A stretch of 17,293 nucleotides of DNA from Turbatrix aceti (lineage: Eukaryota > Nematoda > Chromadorea > Rhabditida > Panagrolaimidae). The translations under genes were made by a program, and so were the position numbers. This document shows positions 9,001 through 17,293 of this stretch, one piece after another. The stretch's first letter is position 1. Each line of letters begins with the position of its first letter. The notes below the pieces were generated by a model that saw only the letters and a program-made list of their open reading frames with translations, was not told where the DNA came from and searched no databases. The stretch covers positions 1 through 17,293 of the forward strand of contig CAXAKE010000001.1 in assembly GCA_963969345.1 (NCBI GenBank), in the 5' to 3' direction.

Positions 9001-12000
9001 TTTTTCATAACAATATTATTCTCTACAACGCAAATTTAAGCTTTGCGTATACTGTACAAACTCGAGAGGAGTTGCATGACGGTGTTTTTCACTACCGAAT
9101 CAAAGGAGACACCCTGAATTACATGCCTCGATACACAGATCCCCTGATAGGGCGAAATCCCGCTTTTGGTCAGTTGTGGATTCTTGAGACAGATAACGCA
9201 ATGAAGATTCGTATGGAAAATCCTATGATAAAAAAAGAGCGTGATACAAAAATCCTTACATATCTGCATGAATTATTGTCAAAAAAAAATAAGTATGCAA
9301 AGATGTATAAAACACTCATCGAAATCGAGGAAAAGGAACGAAAGGAGGCAAAAGCCAACAATACTGTTCCCCGAATTTGTAAAATTGTTTTTGGAAAAAT
9401 GTCAGACAATCCCAGTTCGCCATTAGCTTTGCCTGCTTCAAACCAAGTTGCCGGTATTATTCTTTGCGACAAAGATGGCAATATTCCTCTGTCAGACGTT
9501 GAAGTCGTTCGAAAATCTATACCAGGTCAAAAAAATATGAGCAGCAGAATTAAAAAAGACTCCAAATTAATAGAGCCTTTGACATTTTCTTTGTTTCATC
9601 CGACAGGCAATGGCCACTTTTGGGGTCGCGATCCTGAAAAAAAACAAAACATGGCTACTTTTTTTAATCAAAATATTCAAATCGATCCAAATAATAACAA
9701 TAATAATATTATTTCTGTTCAGGATAACAAAAACATGAATTTACAAAATTCTCCAACTTCCATTGACAACAGCAAGGAAGACGACTTTAGTGACATTGAT
9801 CATACTCAGTACGATCATAAGTTAGATTCCGATTCCGATTCTGAATTTGATGAAACAAAATTCAAAAAAATTACTCCACAACAATATTTTAGTTACGTGA
9901 CAGCTGATCGTGATGGTTCGAAAAAACACTATTTCAATCCCATTCCCTACGGCGGAAAACTACTAGCTCAATATTTGGTTCATGGTTTCACCGTTGTGGA
10001 ACACACTCGCTTAGAATACTTAAAAAATAATCAAACACAATTACAAGTTTTCAATTACGAATCCCTTTCTGAGTATATCCATAGAAAAGCTTCAGGTATA
10101 AATGGAAAAGTTGGTACTATTTGTGTTTTACCTTCGAGCTACACAGACAGTGGTCGCTGGAAAACTGCGAGATTGCACGATACCCAAACATTGGCACACA
10201 AATTTGGTAAACCAAATCTTTTTATTACAATGACGTGCAATCCAAATCATCCAGATATAGTAAAAGCTCTTCGTAATAAAGAACCAGGATACACCCGTTA
10301 CCATTTGATTACCAAATTTTTTCATCTTCAAGTGCAACAATTAAGAAAAGAATTAAAAAACAATCAAATTTTTGGCGAATACATAGCTGATGTTGGTGCC
10401 ATTGAATTTCAAAAACGTGGCCTTCCCCACCTTCATTTGCTTCTATGGGTTAAAGGAAATTGGAAAAATTCAGACCACATTGACAAATGTATTTCTGCTG
10501 AATTACCCGACAAAGAGGAGGATCCAGAACTGTATGAACAAGTTTGTAAGTTTATGATGCATCGTCCGTGCGGTATTGATAATCCCAATGAAATGTGTAT
10601 GGATAAAAAAACAAAAAAATGCAAAAGACATTTTCCTAAAGATTTTAACGATAAGACTTATATAAATAATGACGATTATCCTGTGTACAGACGCAGAAAC
10701 GACGGTCGTAAAGCTAAAGTTTTTGTCAAAAATAAAGAATATACACTTGACAACCGAAGCGTCGTAGCATACAATAAATTCTTAATAAAAGAATTTAATT
10801 GTCACATAAATGTAGAAGTCGTATCCAACATCAGAGTTTTGATTTACCTATACAAATATCTATTCAAGTCTGAAGACAAAGCCAACGTGTCTATGGTTGA
10901 AATGAGTGATGACGGAAATGGAACTGTCAATTACAACGAAATTGAATATTTTAAAAATTGTCGTTACGTCTCAGGTTCCTACGCAAGCTGGAGGCTTCAT
11001 GAATACCCTTTGATTGAAATGACGCATTCGGTGGAAAAACTTGATGTTCATTTGGAAGGTAAACATAGACTTACTACCAGAAAAAATCCATCAGAAGATC
11101 AACTGCAAAAAAAAGTTGAAGAAAACTCAAAACTTTTGGCCTTTTTTAAGTACAATGAAGAATTCCCTGATGGAATTAATAAAAATCTTACTTATCCACA
11201 ATTTCCGTATGCTTTTACCTGGCTTAAAGACAAAAACAAGTGGAAACTGAGAGAAAACAACTTTCAACACAAGCTCAGCAGAATGTATCATGTCAGCATC
11301 AAAAACACCGAGCTATATTGTCTTCGAATGCTGCTCGACGTTGTGTGCTGTCCAAAAGGTTATCCTGACTTGCGTCGCGATCCGAACGATGCATCCATAG
11401 TCTACGACACGTACAAACAAGCATGCATAGCCCGGGGCATGATAATGGATGACGACATGTATGACAAAACGCTTGAAGAAGCTACGTTTTATCATAAACC
11501 AAAACCTCTCAGATTCGTTTTCGCACTGTTGTTGGCGTATTACAACATTCAAAATCCATTAAAATTGTTTCAAAAATACAAAAACGAAATGATTCAGGAT
11601 TTTAAATTGAGATTTAAAAATTTGACTGATCAAGAGTACGAAGATCGTGCTTGGCGACACATTCTTCGTTCGGTTATTAACAACGAAAAATCGTTGTCAG
11701 AGTATCCTGAACTCGAAGATATTGCAAACAGAATTGGTATCGATCCGGAAGTCAGTGACGATATCAGAGAATTGCAAAAACAAGGCGATAATTTTGTTGA
11801 ACAATTAAATATTGAGCAGGATTTAATTTATCATCGTATCATGAATCGCATAAAAAATCCAGATGGCAAACATGCGTGCTATTTTATTGACGGACCAGGC
11901 GGCACTGGAAAAACATTTTTGTTCAATTCTTTTTTTTATACAGTTGCTGGAATGCAAAAAAAAGTAATTATAATGGCTTGGAGCGGCATTGCTGCTTCAA

Positions 12001-13172
12001 ATTATACAATCGGGCGAACCTGTCATAATGTTTTTGCTCTCACATATCCTTTTGACGACGACGGTGGCTCACGGATTATGAGAGACACAGCCGCTTGGAA
12101 TGAATTAAAAGAAACTGAATTAATAATTTGGGATGAAGCTCCTATGGCCCCAAAACAGGCACTTAAAATTGTGAACGAGAAACTGCAAGAAATAATGGAC
12201 AATTCGATTCCGTTTGGTGGCAAAGTAATGGTCTTGGGTGGTGATTTCCGCCAAATTCCTCCTGTTGTACCTGGTGGATCGAAAGCAGACATTGTCAATG
12301 CTTCCATCAGACATTGTGATCTCTTTAAATTGTTTGAACGCATTTCATTGACTGTCAATATGCGTGCCGATGCCGATCAGAAAGAATTCGCCAAAAAAAT
12401 TCTCGAAATCGGCAACGGTCAAGCTGGCACGGATGCTCACATGATAGATCTGCCTCCCGAAGTTGTTACCAACAACTGTCTCGTGGAAGAAATCTTTCAG
12501 ACTGACATAACTAATCGAAACTTTGATGCTTTGAAGAGCAACGCAATTCTTACACCTTTGAATACCACTGTAAATGAAATGAATACCAAGGTGATACGTT
12601 CAATGTGGTCTTTGCTTCCAAATAGAGAGTACAACAGCTTTGACACCGTGGAAGGCATTGATAGCGAAGATACAAATAATATTTCGACGGATGGTATCAA
12701 TCATTTTATTCAAAATCCCGCAGGCTTTCCTCTACGTGTACTAAAGCTAACAGAATACTCTACTGTGATGCTTTTAAGGAACCTGAACATAAAAGAAGGT
12801 CTCTGCAATGGCACACGCCTCGTAGTAAAAAAACTTGGTATCAATCTCATTGAGGTCGAAAAAATATCAGGTCATAGAAAACAAGACAAAACAGTGTTGA
12901 TTCCCCGAATTACACTTTCGGAGATTAATGATCATTACTGTATTCATAGAACTCAGTTTCCCATCAAGCCTGCGTTTGCGATGACCATCAACAAATCTCA
13001 GGGGCAAACGTTTGAAAAAGTAGGAATTCACATTCCGCACAATGTCTTTACGCACGGTCACGCATACGTCTGTTTTTCGAGGGGGAAAGGATGGAAATAC
13101 ATTCGAGTTACTGTTGATCCAAAGCATGGCAACCGTACAAAAAACATAGTCTTCAGAGAATTGCTTTTATAA
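6008..13172 (+). CDS. Helitron Rep/helicase with two Ulp1-like protease domains
   Basis: Rolling-circle transposase; it would nick, unwind and rejoin transposon DNA in the nucleus. The frame is open from 5940, probably entered by splicing at 6007; the first in-frame ATG is 6435 (2245 aa). Order: GLCP repeats (6183-6375). First C48 domain: His 7029 (GHWTC), Asp 7083 (YFDPFG), Gln 7215, Cys 7233 (SCGFFVC). Second C48 domain, shifted 290-291 codons: His 7899, Asp 7953, Gln 8088, Cys 8106. Charged helical region (about 8390-8780). Zinc finger CxxC...CC (Cys 8838, 8847, 8904, 8907). Acidic stretch near 9770-9860. HUH motif PHLHLLLW (His 10428, 10434). YLYKYLFK with candidate catalytic Tyr 10845 and 10857. 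Pif1 helicase: GPGGTGKT 11892-11915, WDEAPM with Asp 12132, GGDFRQIPP near 12240, INKSQGQT near 12990. No stop or frameshift interrupts it, so it looks functional. The duplicated protease is unusual. Residues are seen; activity is inferred from the families. Confidence 0.93.
6037..6372 (+). other. Cluster of about ten hairpins at the 5' end of the Rep exon
   Basis: Successive inverted repeats: GACCTAGCAC 6037-6046 with 6064-6073; GCTCCCAGTACTG 6078-6090 with 6104-6121 (5-nt bulge); CTCACCAG 6095-6102 with 6129-6136, overlapping the previous one; CCATTGTTCC 6139-6148 with 6157-6166. Then six compact GGAC-NNN-GTCC hairpins: 6180-6202 (10-bp stem), 6216-6232, 6255-6271, 6285-6307, 6321-6337 and 6352-6372. 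Arms outside the GGAC core vary, and several differences stay paired (for example GTTGGAC/GTCCGAC, GAGGGAC/GTCCCTC, GATGGAC/GTCCGTC). The six also encode the repeated peptide GLCP. They could be structures in the mRNA or in single-stranded transposon DNA, or simply a codon-level repeat. Confidence 0.75.
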
Positions 13173-13204
13173 TTTATTGTGTTTTTCTCGAATTTGTAAT
13201 TTCT

Positions 13205-13210
13205 AATAAA
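13205..13210 (+). terminator. Poly(A) signal of the Rep gene
   Basis: AATAAA lies 33 nt after the TAA stop at 13170-13172, within an A-rich run. Position and sequence fit a eukaryotic cleavage/polyadenylation signal giving a short 3' UTR. Confidence 0.6.
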
Positions 13211-13452
13211 AAAAAAAGTTAAGAAAAATATTGTTAGATTTTTTAATTCTTCGTAATTTTTTCGTTTTTATTATTTTCGCCGCCTGAAGGGGATCCAGGG
13301 TAAGTTTTTATATCTGGTAATAGAAAAAAAGGGAGGGGGGAGATTTGAGCGCACATTACCAAAAAAGGTGCTAGCTTTTGTTGCACGCGCTTTTCATTGG
13401 TTTTTTGCCTTTTACGCATTCTAATTTGCGTGTAATAATCTCTTTTTTTCAG
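13211..13452. other. Intergenic stretch with possible splice donor
   Basis: No convincing gene. A GGATCCAGG|GTAAGT motif near 13293-13305 looks like a 5' splice donor and TTTTTTTCAG ends at 13452, so 13300-13452 may be an intron preceding the broken exon block. No start codon was found upstream in a compatible frame. Confidence 0.3.
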
Positions 13453-14213
13453 CGGGAGTGCCGTCGTTGCATGCAAATTAGTCGTTGGGTACGACTGCTG
13501 GCCTCGGCGAGCTCCAGGCGACCCAGAAATGGCTTCACGACATCAGCTCAACCAAATCACAGCCTCGACGGTCATCAGTGCGTCCATCTCCGCGCTGTCA
13601 TTTCTGAGGTTCGGGACAATTGTTATTGGCTGAAAGACCGGAATGATGCCACCCCGACGGGGCGTTCTCGATGCTGAATTGTTCAAACTCAAATACGATT
13701 CACAAACCAAGCAGGTCCTCGACGTATTGGATAGCCTAATTCCGGCACAATAAGGCAAGCAGAGTGAGTTGGGGGGTTTTTTTGGCTTCAATTGTAGAAA
13801 AAAAACTTTTTAAATTTTTTTCCAACGTTTCTGAATTCTTTATTTATAGTAATTTTCTTTGTTTACACTAAAAATAGGTTTTTTAACACAAAAAAGAGAA
13901 TATAAGGCTGATAAAGAAACATAAAAGCGAAAACGCTTGGCGTTATGTCCTCAAAAAGTCAAAAAGCAACTTTCGAGAGGAAAAATCCGAGTATCGTTAC
14001 TCAATCGTATCCATAGTATCGTAACAACGCCGAGGATCCTTTCTTTTCTTTTTTTGTCAGTATTCCGTTTTCCGGACGTCGTGAGCGGTTGCTCTTCTTT
14101 TTTTTTCTTTTTTCACCTAATGTTTGGTGTTTTTCAGGAGGACTTCAAACTTCTCGTCTCCTCTGCTTTTTCCTCGACTTAGACTGGACCGCAGATTTTC
14201 ACCAACTCAACGG
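13453..14213 (+). pseudogene. Broken exon block, possible captured gene fragment
   Basis: GC-richer sequence at 13453-13764 is bounded by an acceptor (TTTTTTTCAG) and a donor (GA|GTGAGT). A second segment, 14138-14213, lies between GTTTTTCAG and CGG|GTATGT. Coding-like peptide moves between frames: GELQATQKWLHDIS in one, QLNQITASTVISASISAL in the second, VISEVRDNCYWLKDRN in the third, then VLDAELFKLKYDSQTKQVL in the second again, where a TGA also occurs at 13631-13633. The pieces look helical, perhaps coiled-coil, but match no family I recognise. The simplest reading is a decayed or captured host exon with indels; assembly errors or unrecognised small introns are alternatives. Base composition resembles the downstream RPA-like gene, not the Rep gene. 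Confidence 0.35.
13765..14137. other. AT-rich, intron-like stretch
   Basis: Runs from a GTGAGT donor-like site to the GTTTTTCAG acceptor-like site at 14137. It includes a short ATG frame at 13945 (starting MSSKSQKATFERKNP) that ends after 23 codons at 14014-14016, and a TTTTTGTCAG at 14060. Neither is enough to call a gene. Motifs related to TATCGTAAC recur at 13992-14030. Confidence 0.3.
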
Positions 14214-14226
14214 GTATGTATTTTTT

Positions 14227-14792
14227 CTGTCTTTTTTTAGCCTAAATTGTGCACATTTTGTCCTCTCTTCTGATTTTGGCCTAAATTTTGGTGTTTTTCG
14301 GCAAATCTTTTTTATTTTTTTCATTATCTGTCTTTTTTTAGCCTAAATTGTGCACATTTTGTCCTCTCTTCTGATTTTGGCCTAAATTTTGGTGTTTTTC
14401 GGCAAATCTTTTTTATTTTTTTCATTATCTGTCTTTTTTTAGCCTAAATTGTGCACATTTTGTCCTCTCTTCTGATTTTGGCCTAAATTTTGGTGTTTTT
14501 CGGCAAATCTTTTTTATTTTTTTCATTATCTGTCTTTTTTTAGCCTAAATTGTGCACATTTTGTCCTCTCTTCTGATTTTGGCCTAAATTTTGGTGTTTT
14601 TCGGCAAATCTTTTTTATTTTTTTCATTATCTGTCTTTTTTTAGCCTAAATTGTGCACATTTTGTCCTCTCTTCTGATTTTGGCCTAAATTTTGGTGTTT
14701 TTCGGCAAATCTTTTTTATTTTTTTCATTATCTGTCTTTTTTTAGCCTAAATTGTGCACATTTTGTCCTCTCTTCTGATTTTGGCCTAAATT
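14227..14792. repeat. 101-bp tandem repeat, about 5.6 copies
   Basis: Units start at 14227, 14328, 14429, 14530, 14631 and 14732, with an exact 101-bp period; the last breaks off at 14792. The copies look identical. Each has a T7-AG acceptor-like word, the words GCCTAAATT and GGCCTAAATT, and T-tracts roughly every 10 bp. It lies between coding segments and follows a GTATGT donor-like site (14214), so it is probably noncoding or intronic. Confidence 0.95.
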
Positions 14793-15037
14793 CAGCTTTT
14801 TTCTAAATATTTTCGTTAAGTGTTTACTTTTTATTGATTTATATTATGCATTTTTTTAAATTTCTGCCTAAACTTTGGTGGTCTTTTTTTCTCAGTTTAG
14901 CCTAATTTTGGTTCCGTTTGTAAAAACGCTTAGGTTTTACCATACTATAACAAGTTATGTTCAAAAAATACAGCTTTTATAAAAAAAGCATATATACGTT
15001 AGCAAAACTCACTTTTTTCATTTTGTCCAAGTTTTAG
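14793..15037 (+). promoter_or_regulatory. Upstream region of RPA-like gene with TATA box and splice acceptor
   Basis: AT-rich, with degenerate GCCTAA words left over from the 101-bp repeat family. TATAAAA at 14978-14984 is 64 nt before the ATG at 15048. CAAGTTTTAG ends at 15037, 10 nt before the ATG; it fits a cis-splice or nematode spliced-leader acceptor. Which one applies cannot be decided from sequence. Confidence 0.4.
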
Positions 15038-15047
15038 GGTCGTAATC

Positions 15048-16077
15048 ATGGGCCCTCCTGTGGCGAAAAAGTTTAGACCAAGTCGCCCCACAGTCGTGTC
15101 GACGTTTTCTGCGTTGACTCCGAAGCAGCCAATTTGCAGACATGTTTTCCGTTACGTCGGATACTACTCCGTAACTTCGGCAAATAAGAAGAAGAATGAC
15201 AAAAAAATTGGCACAACTCCAACGAAGGCAACCAGTGACGAGACTCTAAAAGAAGCCTTTTACTATTTCAAGTTATCAGATGCCGAAGACAATGAATTTC
15301 AGGCCAAAATTTTCGATGCTACTACCCGATATCGCTTCATCGACTTCGTCACCAAGCTCCCGGTAAGTTTTTGCAGATATTTTTATATAAATGGTATTAC
15401 TTTTTTAGGCATTTTCGTTCATCCTGTTCACAAATGGACTTGAACGCCGTCCTATCAATGCCGATTACAAGAGTGGCGTGCAGACGAAGGAAAAAGATTT
15501 TGAGCTTATCATCGGTCAGGGCACACTCTTTTCTCAAGTGAAGATCACTTTCACGGTGGCGAGTATGCCGAAGAAAATGTTTGCTGATTTGCAGGCGGCA
15601 GGATACTACGGTATGTCGGTTTTTCCCTTTTTTTCAGTGTTTGATATTCTCTTTTCTTTTTCAGAAAATGTGAAATTTCTCCTGTTCGCGACGTCGGATC
15701 CGTATGTCGACCAGGGCGCCGTGTGGCAGGAATTCACTGATGGCGAGCGGAAAATCGACCTCCGACACTCAGAGCCCTTTCCCAGCGAGGCAGTCATCGT
15801 AACCAACGTTCTGTTTACGCGGGACTTCAAGGTGAATCCGCGTCTCTACGCCACTACAACAGTGAACTCGACCGTACACAAGTACACTGGAACTGCTCCC
15901 AATATCGATGTTGACGGTCTGCAACCGCTCGAATTTTCGAGCCGTTTGCAAAAAAAGCTCGGAAACCCCGATGACCCCGACGTCGAAGACGATGATCCCG
16001 CACCACAGATGGTCACCGAATCGGCAAACTCCGCATCTGACTCAATGAGCAACAACAATAGCAAGTCTGCTGGTTAA
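15048..16077 (+). CDS. RPA1-like single-stranded DNA-binding protein (three exons)
   Basis: Exons 15048-15362, 15409-15610 and 15665-16077 join in frame to a 309-aa protein ending at TAA 16075-16077. Splice sites are CCG|GTAAGT...TTTTTTAG|GCA (phase 0) and TACG|GTATGT...TTTTTCAG|AA (phase 1). The order of elements resembles an RPA70 DNA-binding OB fold: SALTPKQPIC near residues 22-31, a lysine-rich loop, YYFKLSD..EFQAKIFDATTRYRF near 72-95, SFILFTNG across the first splice junction, and KDFELIIGQGTLFSQV near 140. The second half (YYENVKFLLFATSD onward) could be another OB-like domain. The tail is acidic then Ser/Asn-rich. In plants and some animals Helitrons carry RPA-like genes, so it may coat displaced transposon DNA. 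Composition is GC-richer than Rep. The OB-fold assignment is by eye; a captured host gene is the alternative. Confidence 0.7.
15363..15408 (+). other. Intron 1 of RPA-like gene (46 bp)
   Basis: GTAAGT donor and TTTTTTAG acceptor. Removing it joins KLP to AFSFILFTNG in frame. Reading through would shift into a frame that ends shortly after. Confidence 0.8.
15611..15664 (+). other. Intron 2 of RPA-like gene (54 bp)
   Basis: GTATGT donor and CTTTTTCAG acceptor. Its 54-nt length is divisible by three and contains no in-frame stop, so an unspliced product stays open, but the retained segment would be Phe/Ser-rich. An internal TTTTTTTCAG at about 15636 is an alternative acceptor. Confidence 0.75.
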
Positions 16078-16191
16078 TTGGCCGTCGATTTGTGACGTTC
16101 TGCTTTTCTCTTTTGTTTTTTGCTGTTACTATTGGTTTTTAAATTTGACTTCATTGGCATCTTTATTTTTTTCAGTGATCTGACTGAAAGA
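16078..16191 (+). other. 3' flank of RPA-like gene
   Basis: T-rich 3' UTR-like sequence. No AATAAA was seen close to the stop codon. A CTTTATTTTTTTCAG acceptor-like word ends near 16175, but nothing coding follows. Confidence 0.35.
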
Positions 16192-16801
16192 TTGTTTGAT
16201 GTGTTATCGTGATAAATTGGTTTTAAAAATGTTTGTGTATTTTTGTGTTGTGTACTATAATGTAGAGGTAGGTGTTTTATTTATGCTAATTATTGGCATG
16301 TTTTAGGCATTTTTTGGGCGTTTGTAGGCATTTTAAAGCATATAAATATTAGCGTTCTCGGCGTTTCTGGGCATTAGTGTGCGTTTTTTCGGCATTATAT
16401 AGCGTTTTCGGCATTTTCCGAGCATTTTTTTGCATTTTTTTAAGCATTTTTCTAGCATTTTTTTAGCATTTTTTTCAGCATTTTTCTAGCATTTTTTTGT
16501 TTGATGTGTTATCGTGATAAATTGGTTTTAAAAATGTTTGTGTATTTTTGTGTTGTGTACTATAATGTAGAGGTAGGTGTTTTATTTATGCTAATTATTG
16601 GCATGTTTTAGGCATTTTTTGGGCGTTTGTAGGCATTTTAAAGCATATAAATATTAGCGTTCTCGGCGTTTCTGGGCATTAGTGTGCGTTTTTTCGGCAT
16701 TATATAGCGTTTTCGGCATTTTCCGAGCATTTTTTTGCATTTTTTTAAGCATTTTTCTAGCATTTTTTTAGCATTTTTTTCAGCATTTTTCTAGCATTTT
16801 T
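16192..16801. repeat. 305-bp tandem duplication
   Basis: 16192-16496 is repeated at 16497-16801, starting TTGTTTGATGTGTTATCGTG. The copies look identical. Each contains about 120 bp of unique sequence followed by a block of the GC[AG]TTTTT array, so the duplication copied part of the 3' subterminal region. Confidence 0.93.
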
Positions 16802-16870
16802 TTTGCATTTTTTTAGCATTTTTCTAGCATTTATTTTGCATTTTCTAGCATTTTTTATGCGTTTTTGGCA
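16290..16870 (+). repeat. 3' GC[AG]TTTTT array with phased T-tracts
   Basis: Same repeat family and orientation as the 5' array. 16320-16440 and 16625-16745 are homologous to 4181-4289. From about 16425 to 16500 and 16730 to 16850 it becomes a regular AGCATTTTTYT repeat of 11-12 bp, placing a T-tract on about the same helix face each turn; intrinsic DNA curvature is expected. It leads directly into the 3' terminal hairpin. Confidence 0.85.
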
Positions 16871-16874
16871 TTCA

Positions 16875-16889
16875 GGGCCCGAAGGGCCC
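16875..16889 (+). terminator. Helitron 3' terminal hairpin
   Basis: GGGCCC-GAA-GGGCCC at 16875-16889 forms a 6-bp all-GC stem with a 3-nt loop, 10-11 nt before the element-satellite junction. Helitrons typically have a short GC-rich hairpin about 10-12 nt from the 3' end that acts as the transposition stop signal. The sequence after it is GCCTGGCTTG(T), so CTGG occurs 5-6 nt short of the junction but not at it. Confidence 0.75.
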
Positions 16890-16899
16890 GCCTGGCTTG

Positions 16900-17293
16900 T
16901 TTTACCATTCAAGTGATCTAGTTTACACTCAAAATCATGCCACAATTCACGTGTTAGGTTTTTCCGAGTTAACTTTTGGCAGGCTACAAACCGCGTAATT
17001 CGTTTTGACAAAATTTTTATAATAACTGTTCAAAAATATCCGCCTTTATACCAACATTTTTCATTTTTATTTTAATTCACGATCCATGCAAAAAAAAACT
17101 AATATTTTTGACATTGCCAATTTTTTGTTATACGGAGAAAACATAAAAAAAAATTGAACGCGTACAGAATTGAACCGGGGTCACAAAACGGTAAAAGAAG
17201 TACGCATAACAACCACATACGGACACTCTAGACTACGGCGACTTGTTTGCAGATCATTACTTCTTTGCAATAAACTCCTTTTTACTGCAGTAG
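16900..17293. repeat. Satellite unit, copy 3, right part
   Basis: Matches unit positions 429-822 without indels (offset 16,471) up to the end of the window. With 3391-3820 it reconstitutes the interrupted copy and defines the right boundary of the transposon. Confidence 0.95.

Larger units (their letters stand above)
3820..16900 (+). mobile_element. Autonomous Helitron-type rolling-circle transposon, about 13.08 kb
   Basis: The element interrupts a TTTT run of the satellite (unit positions 429-432). Left flank ends CAATT and right flank begins TTTTACC. Because of the T-run the cut may be A|T (3819-16899), T|T (3820-16900) or one base further; the length is 13,081 bp in each case. No flanking duplication is created, as expected for Helitrons. 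It encodes a Rep/helicase with HUH, paired tyrosines and Pif1 helicase, plus an RPA1-like protein. A GC-rich hairpin (16875-16889) lies about 10 nt from the 3' end. The ends do not show the canonical 5'-TC and CTRR-3'. With T|T insertion this may be closer to the Helitron2/Helentron branch, though that subclass call is inference. Confidence 0.88.

Noticed and set aside
14227..14792. CRISPR-like array
   Set aside because: Whole 101-bp units are identical with no variable spacers; this is a plain tandem repeat.
3820..16900. Maverick/Polinton or large DNA virus relative, because of the cysteine protease and ATPase
   Set aside because: No family B polymerase, integrase or capsid gene is present, and the ATPase motifs are those of a Pif1 helicase fused to an HUH Rep.
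3803..16918. 14-bp CCATTCAAGTGATC on both sides of the element as a target-site duplication
   Set aside because: Both 14-mers are already present in the uninterrupted satellite units at 413-447 and 2108-2142.
16757..17011. Minus-strand lysine-rich open frame
   Set aside because: It is the reverse reading of the T-tract array plus satellite sequence and crosses the transposon boundary.

Overview
The window reads as a eukaryotic, probably nematode (rhabditid-like) locus. One gene at the right has two very short introns (46 and 54 bp) with GTAAGT/GTATGT donors and T-rich TTTTTTAG/CTTTTTCAG acceptors, which is the Caenorhabditis style. Noncoding DNA is extremely T-rich with helically spaced T-tracts. 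No rRNA, tRNA or CRISPR was recognised. The organism call is an inference from these features.

Layout. (1) 1-3820 is a tandem satellite with an exact 1695-bp period: two full copies and the start of a third, differing at only three noticed positions. (2) 3820-16900 is one insertion of about 13.08 kb that interrupts satellite copy 3. The satellite resumes at 16900-17293 at the next base of its unit, so the two complete copies act as internal empty-site controls. No target-site duplication is needed to explain the junctions. (3) The insertion is an autonomous Helitron-type rolling-circle transposon. Its 5' end has hairpins (3854-4075), then a GCATTTTT/GCGTTTTT array (4083-4620), a T-rich leader (4621-6007), and a 7.2-kb open frame for a Rep/helicase protein (6008-13172). 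Next come a broken, GC-richer exon block (13453-14213), a perfect 101-bp tandem repeat (14227-14792), and an intron-containing gene for an RPA1-like single-strand DNA-binding protein (15048-16077). The 3' end has a second copy of the GC[AG]TTTTT array, partly duplicated as a 305-bp tandem, and a GC-rich hairpin about 10 nt from the terminus.

How the parts fit. The Rep/Hel protein carries the HUH nuclease, two candidate catalytic tyrosines and a Pif1-family helicase, the set needed for rolling-circle transposition. An RPA-like protein would plausibly protect the displaced strand. Unusual additions are two tandem Ulp1-like (C48) cysteine protease domains at the N terminus, a dense series of about ten hairpins at the 5' end of the coding exon that also encodes a GLCP peptide repeat, homologous sequence in direct orientation near both ends, and helically phased T-tracts resembling nematode PATC DNA. 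The RPA-like gene and the broken exon block are visibly GC-richer than the AT-rich Rep gene, which suggests that part was acquired separately.
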